Assembly: GCF_905475465.1 (NCBI RefSeq)
Contig: NC_062241.1
Coordinates: forward strand, 5,890,001 to 5,954,000
Length of the DNA stretch: 64,000 nt
Direction: 5' to 3'
DNA from: Pieris napi
Taxonomy: Eukaryota; Arthropoda; Insecta; Lepidoptera; Pieridae
The translations under genes and the position numbers were made by a program. The stretch's first letter is position 1; the number at the start of each line of letters is the position of its first letter. Under the pieces are notes generated by a model. The model worked only from the letters and a program-made list of their open reading frames with translations. It searched no databases and had not been told where the DNA came from. This document shows, one piece after another, positions 63,336 through 64,000 of this stretch.

Positions 63336-64000
63336 AAGGAAGAACCATAAGTGTAGATAATATATGTAAAAATAGCTAGTCCTATAAACTGGTGTGTTTA
63401 TACAAATAATGTAGATATATATTGCGAAACACCCTTCTTCGTAATTACTCCGAGATCTATAAACGTTACTATTTAATTAATCTTATTAGCTTACCATTTA
63501 GTAATGAGTTTTAGATGTTTACGATGATCATACTGGCTTTAATAGTTATTACTAGTATTACAACTAGCTTACTGGACTGTAAACTATCTAGCAAATCTAA
63601 ATGTTGTAATTATGATTTCATAACGTACAAATTTCTCAATTAACTTAATTATAAGTTTATTTTAAACTCATAATTCGTGAATAAAGTAACACATACCATA
63701 GTTAAATTATGTTTCTTTAAATGCCATATAAGACAAACCCAACAAAGAGAAAATCTAAACCAATTGCATAATATTGTAATAATAAATATATAGTTTATTT
63801 ATTGGTAGTGCCACGCGATATTTAATGCGAGGAAGCCATGTATGACGTAAAAATAACAAAAACTTCTGGTTGTTGTTAGTCCAGACAGACAATTAAAGAA
63901 CTTTAAGTTTACTTTCATTGTCTTTGGTTGAACATACACTATATCGTCAATGGATGTAAGATTTATGAATAGTAAAGATGGAAGAAGACAACACAAAATC

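Larger units (their letters stand above)
59036..64000 (-). other. Dysfusion-like upstream intron, no exon found
   Basis: The missing bHLH and PAS-A exons were looked for on the minus strand and not found. The stretch carries SINE-like copies (59115-59235, 60352-60605), a (TATC)n tract near 61328-61345 and a short interspersed repeat (63210-63335). A CpG-rich patch at 62515-62580 contains TGACTCAGC on the minus strand. Confidence 0.65.

Overview
This is an AT-rich animal nuclear window with long introns, and almost certainly from an insect. The intron-rich gene structures, a Dysfusion-type bHLH-PAS gene and a set of interspersed repeats that look familiar from moth and butterfly genomes point to Lepidoptera. 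The lepidopteran call is an inference from those repeats and I could not test it by database search. No prokaryotic, viral or CRISPR features were seen.

Layout. Positions 1-31819 (minus strand) are occupied by TRMT61A, the catalytic subunit of the tRNA m1A58 methyltransferase. I could place five coding exons with matching splice phases (31819-31625, 31249-31093, 30852-30710, 28919-28790, 6195-6026). They give 265 residues, and the C-terminal exon lies to the left of the window. One intron of about 22.6 kb takes up more than a third of the window and holds repeats but no convincing gene. Positions 31820-32619 form an 800-bp divergent promoter region. MED24, a Mediator tail-module subunit, follows on the plus strand as one uninterrupted 976-codon reading frame (32620-35550). 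A 1.4-kb convergent intergenic region then leads to the 3' part of a dysfusion-like gene on the minus strand. Its five exons (59035-58851, 51992-51886, 44845-44692, 38082-37756, 37643-36992) were joined by splice phase and give 474 residues. These contain the end of the PAS-A region, all of PAS-B and a long C-terminal region. The bHLH and most of PAS-A must be encoded to the right of the window.

Between and inside these genes lie tRNA-derived SINE-like repeats, a second short repeat family, Helitron-like fragments, three dead LINE fragments, a TA-flanked inverted-repeat transposon and a near-perfect 247-bp foldback element with a partly deleted relative 3 kb away.

The three genes do not form one pathway. 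TRMT61A and MED24 are housekeeping genes that probably share a promoter. The dysfusion-like gene is a developmental regulator whose large introns probably hold its enhancers. I found no clear case of an undescribed biological system. The most unusual items are the giant intron in TRMT61A, the intronless MED24, the foldback pair, and a perfect palindrome carrying two inverted TCGTG sites in the shared promoter.
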